Shown in pieces: positions 60,802 through 64,000 of a stretch of 64,000 bases of DNA (its first letter is position 1; each line of letters starts with the position of its first letter). The notes beneath the pieces are model-generated. The model saw only the letters and a list, made by a program, of their open reading frames with translations, made no database searches and was not told the origin of the DNA. The DNA is from Tetraselmis striata (Eukaryota; Chlorophyta; Chlorodendrophyceae; Chlorodendrales; Chlorodendraceae), in the NCBI GenBank assembly GCA_006384855.1, contig VCJN01003004.1, forward strand, positions 62,001-126,000. Reading direction: 5' to 3'. Position numbers and translations under genes: made by a program.

Positions 60802-61683
60802 GGACCTTCCACTTTTTTTATGGGCCAACTTTTGTCCGGGCACGTTCGTGATGCTAACGGGGATTTTGGCATAAAAACTATCCCTACGACAACGGCCTTC
60901 CACACCAGCGAGTTTCATGCACGTACCATCGCGAACTGGTACGTCGCGCGGCCCTCGGCTCCCTCGGCGCGCGGCTCCCTGCCACGCCTGCGAGATGGCG
61001 GCGGCCGCCGCAGCGTCCAGCAGCCAATTCGCCAGCGGCACAGACAGCAACCGCCATTCCACAGACCGCCACCGCTGGCCGCGCGAGATCCGGCACTAGT
61101 AACACTACAGCCTACCGCGCAGTGCCGAGCCCGTTTCGTGATAGCAGCCGGACGTATAGCCATGGTGAATAGCAAGCGGCGTGAGCTACCGGCCCATGCG
61201 GTTGCGGGATTCGCGAACGGCGTGGATCGTTGCTCCTCCATGGCGCTAGCGCCTGTCTCGACGGCATGTAGGGCAGAGGAGGCCGGAGTACTAGGTAAAG
61301 TGACTGGTCGCGACGGCTGGCTGCGGCGTGCGATGGCTGCGCAATTCGAATTCGGGCGGTTAGCGCCACCTGATGTGGTGGCCGCGCGTGCTGCCATCCT
61401 GCGAGGCGACAGTGTATCCGCTAGCATTTCGGCCGCCCTGTAATCGACGCGGAAGTATACAAGCAACGCGATATAAATCATTCAGGCAGAAAACTGGTCC
61501 TTGAGCCGTGGCGGGAAAACGTACCGCCAAGGACCAGTTTATGGGGCAGTTTTTGTACGAGGAAACTGGTCCTTAGGCCGCGGCCGCACATGAAAGACCA
61601 GTTTTTTACGAGGACGTTAGTTACCCGTTACGACTACATACGAACCGAAAAGTTGGTCCTTCTTTTTTGCGAGTGGAAGGTCC
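60802..61683. mobile_element. short inverted-repeat element with internal hairpins
   Basis: GGACCTTCCACT (60802-60813) and GGGCCAACTTTT (60822-60833) return as reverse complement at 61672-61683 and 61648-61659 (one base changed), giving terminal repeats of about 32-36 bp. Inside lies a GC-rich open frame (60820-61443 on the plus strand, with a long minus-strand frame over the same part) of unknown nature. At 61491-61605 there are two consecutive hairpins built from AAACTGGTCCTT. It is probably a non-autonomous DNA transposon. No target duplication is evident. Confidence 0.55.
61491..61605. repeat. tandem perfect hairpins AAACTGGTCCTT / AAGGACCAGTTT
   Basis: The first hairpin has arms 61491-61502 and 61529-61540 (12 bp, perfect). 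The second has arms 61563-61574 and 61593-61605 (near-perfect). A related half-site, AAGTTGGTCCTT, lies at 61650-61661. They are subterminal to the right inverted repeat. Confidence 0.85.
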
Positions 61684-61704
61684 CTATTGGAGTGATTCGC
61701 TAAA

Positions 61705-61926
61705 ATGCGCGCGATGGAGGACGAGCGCTTTGCGCGCAGTATTCGGTTTCTGATGAATTCCGTGCATTTAGTTTCTTTTCACATGACGATAATATCCCGG
61801 AATCGGTTGCGGCTATTGATGGTGCGCACATCGGAGGGGCCCGAGACCGTGGGTTGGCTGCTGCATCGACCGCGGGCGGCCGCCGAGTTCTGTCCTAGCG
61901 TAGCACATACAATGGAATACAACTAA
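61705..61926 (+). pseudogene. PIF/Harbinger-like transposase fragment
   Basis: One frame at about 61737-61880 reads SDEFRAFSFFSHDDNIPESV, then AAIDGAHIGG, and stops at about 61897. The (A/I)IDG(A/T)HI block is the first catalytic Asp motif of PIF/Harbinger-type DDE transposases. Only this block is recognisable; the other catalytic residues are missing. The link to the adjacent inverted-repeat element is possible but unproved. Confidence 0.35.
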
Positions 61927-61929
61927 CGC

Positions 61930-63070
61930 AGTTTTGGGGCCCGAAATAATTCATTTGATTGCCGCGCGCGCTAGTCGCTCCCGCATACCAAAGATTGGGC
62001 TGGCCTGACGCGTTTTAAAAGTTGTCAATATAACACTCGTACATACATTGCGCGCAAAGTCCTGGAACGGCCGTAAACTCGGCATAAAAGCACGTCTCCC
62101 CGCGCGGGGAGCGGAGTAGTAGCTTTGCGGTGCAATGGGGCGCGGCTCTCGCATGTGGGATTCAGAGATGTCAAGATCACAGTCGGTGAGACGGCATGCC
62201 AGCCGCCGCAGCTAGCCTGCTCTAACCCCCAAGCCCATCAACAAGGCTCATTGGTGCTGTAGCGCGGGGCTAGGTTGTTCGAGGGGCGCTAGCTTTGGTG
62301 GACCATATCTAAAACGAGATTACATATGGCGATATCTTGCCCTTGCACGAGAGGCACTCGGTTAAACGCTTGTAACGAAGCCCACGACCCACGAATCAAA
62401 AATCACCCGCATAGGCAGTCGCGTATGGTCACTTATAGTGGTTGTACGCAAAAACGGTCGACGAGTTCCTTAAACACGTTTTCTGTTGTGTGCGTTCGAG
62501 TGATGGGCAGCCGGCGAGTCGGGGGACCGATGTGGCGGACCAACGCGCAAACCCGCCCAGATGCGCCGCCCGTTTGATCAACGCAAGCAACGACCGGACC
62601 GCACGTCTCGGCTAGAGCTTGCAATTAACACGTCAAGATACCTCGGTGGGAGTCTTAGACGTATTGCCATTCGGGTGAATGCGCCCATTATCTGGAAGGG
62701 CTGGCCGTAGGTGGTTATTGGCGCGGTGAGTCGGTTGTGCATGGGGCTGCGGAACGGACCCTAGTACGACGATGTCCCTCGCGCGTGATAATAAAAAGAA
62801 GTGGTTCTCGTAGTACCCGAAAGTCTGCTGTAAAGTTTTCACAACGTTGGGGGGATGGCACGATAGTTGGGCCAATGCGTTGGCACACTGACTTGTGACA
62901 TCTTGCTCATGGGCAAGGACCGCCCACCACATGCATAGTCCATGCCAGGGTCTTGGAGGCGGCTCCGTGGGAGGGGCATGCGTGGTAGGAGAAGGATGTG
63001 GGATGGGAGCATTGGTGGGACGAGTGAGTTGATGATGAGCGTACATAACGGTGAAATGACGAAAGTACAC
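61930..63070. other. spacer, no supported gene
   Basis: Short frames only, with no domain or obvious repeat. One TAGTCGCT-containing word is at 61971-61978. Confidence 0.5.
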
Positions 63071-63073
63071 AAT

Positions 63074-64000
63074 TCAATACATTCGCAGTAAGACGGTTAT
63101 GTGCCGATGTGACTGTGCTGCCACGGTAGTAAGGTGTCGATACTCAAACGGGTACTTCCGGTGTACCACCACCCACCCAGCGGCCCCGGAGGCGCCCCGG
63201 GGCCGTGTGTCGCCAGGCCTCACCCGCCGCCCAGACAGCGTAGCTGCCGTCAACCCCCTCCCACGCGACGTCACCGTTATGCCCGGGCTGTGACGGGTCG
63301 CTTGTATCCGGCGGGGCGCCGCGCGATGTCCGCGCGATGTCTGCGCCTTCCGGTGATGGTTGGCAGAACGCGCCGTTGACCCCGGGTAGCCGCCGCCCCC
63401 AGTACATCGTCCAGTATATCGGGCAGCCCCGGCGCATCGCGGGCGGCGGGAGCGTCGCCCGCGGCAACACCGTCCAGCGGCAGTGCACCCGACGCCACCC
63501 AGCCAAGGCCGAGCCCTGCCCGCGGCTGCCGCCCCGCCGGCTCCCACGTACGCGCAGGCGGTGAGCCGGTCGTCGAGTCCCGAGTCCGCGATGGGCGCGG
63601 CAGGTACGACCGGCGCGCGCGCTGCCTCGCCTGCGTCGTCGGCTCGCCGCAGCACTTTCAACAGCATTTCGGGGCCTGGCGCTTCGCGGCGCGATTACGA
63701 CCGACGGCGTTCCGACCGGCCAGGAAGTCTCCGAGCGGCCCCGCCCACGGCCGCGCGGTGGCAACCGCGGCCTGGCGCTCACCGGCCTCGATGCTCTCGC
63801 CCGCCTGCATTCAAGGCTACACGACAGCGGGCCGGCGCGGCGGGGCGTAGCGCCTGCAGCGGCTTGGACAGTCGCCGACGCGCTTCCAGTCGCTGGCGTC
63901 GCCGCGGGCGCCGCGTGCTGGGCGCCGAGGATTGACGCCGCAGCGAGGTCGCTCCAATTCGCCCGCGTCACGCACCACCCGGCCGACGTGGTGGCTTTCG
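63074..64000. other. GC-rich open frames at the window edge, unassigned
   Basis: GC content rises sharply and long frames appear on both strands (minus 63144-63971, plus 63483-63935). The plus frame contains APTYAQAVSRSSSPESAMG and is Arg/Ser/Pro-rich, which could be the start of a retroelement ORF1 or a disordered host protein running out of the window. High GC alone opens frames, so neither is claimed as a gene. Confidence 0.3.

Noticed and set aside
63144..63971. 275-aa minus-strand gene at the window edge
   Set aside because: Very high GC opens both strands; the protein is Arg/Ala-rich low complexity without motif or splice evidence.

Overview
The window reads as nuclear DNA of a unicellular green alga (Chlorophyta sensu lato). 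The evidence is GC-rich exons cut by many short introns, a plant-type YAK1 kinase, a plant/fungal-type mitochondrial m-AAA protease, TGTAA-type poly(A) signals behind several genes, and a DIRS-group retrotransposon with split direct repeats of the kind described from algae. No bacterial, plastid or mitochondrial gene layout is present. The species is not named because nothing in the sequence fixes it.

Genes that could be modelled exon by exon: (1) a small Cys-rich single-pass membrane protein at 4462-5090 (+); (2) a ten-exon TrmA-type tRNA (uracil-5-)-methyltransferase at 6487-13700 (-); (3) and (4) two coiled-coil proteins of 280 and 281 aa in convergent orientation, 22851-23805 (+) and 25123-26079 (-), with matching gene structure; (5) a nine-exon YAK1/DYRK-family kinase, 1078 aa, at 41207-48006 (-); (6) a subunit f-like mitochondrial ATP synthase protein at 49744-50013 (+); (7) an eleven-exon mitochondrial FtsH/AFG3-type AAA protease, 882 aa, at 50761-54945 (-). 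The last two are convergent neighbours and both act at the mitochondrial inner membrane. A terminal exon of an unrecognised gene ends at 41034, tail to tail with YAK1.

Between the genes lies a dense mobile-element landscape. 1-3.9 kb holds two copies of one 5'-truncated LINE family in opposite orientation. 15.2-17.0 kb is a terminal-inverted-repeat DNA transposon carrying a broken Cys-rich frame. 17-22 kb holds tRNA-related SINEs, two truncated copies of a second LINE family (one inserted inside a SINE) and a further inverted-repeat remnant. 28.2-31.2 kb is a DIRS/PAT-like retrotransposon with A1...B1-A2...B2 termini and a broken reverse transcriptase. 33.5-38.1 kb is a graveyard of RNase H, reverse transcriptase and zinc-finger fragments of non-LTR elements. 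57.9-62 kb holds degraded frames, a short inverted-repeat element with internal hairpins and a PIF/Harbinger-like fragment.

Three features of the window as a whole stand out. Long poly-C/poly-G runs are concentrated in introns, often starting a few bases after the splice donor. About one intron in six appears to use a GC donor instead of GT. The 9-mer TAGTCGCTA, often together with GGTACC palindromes, recurs in the spacers far above chance and appears as a small insertion inside two SINE copies.
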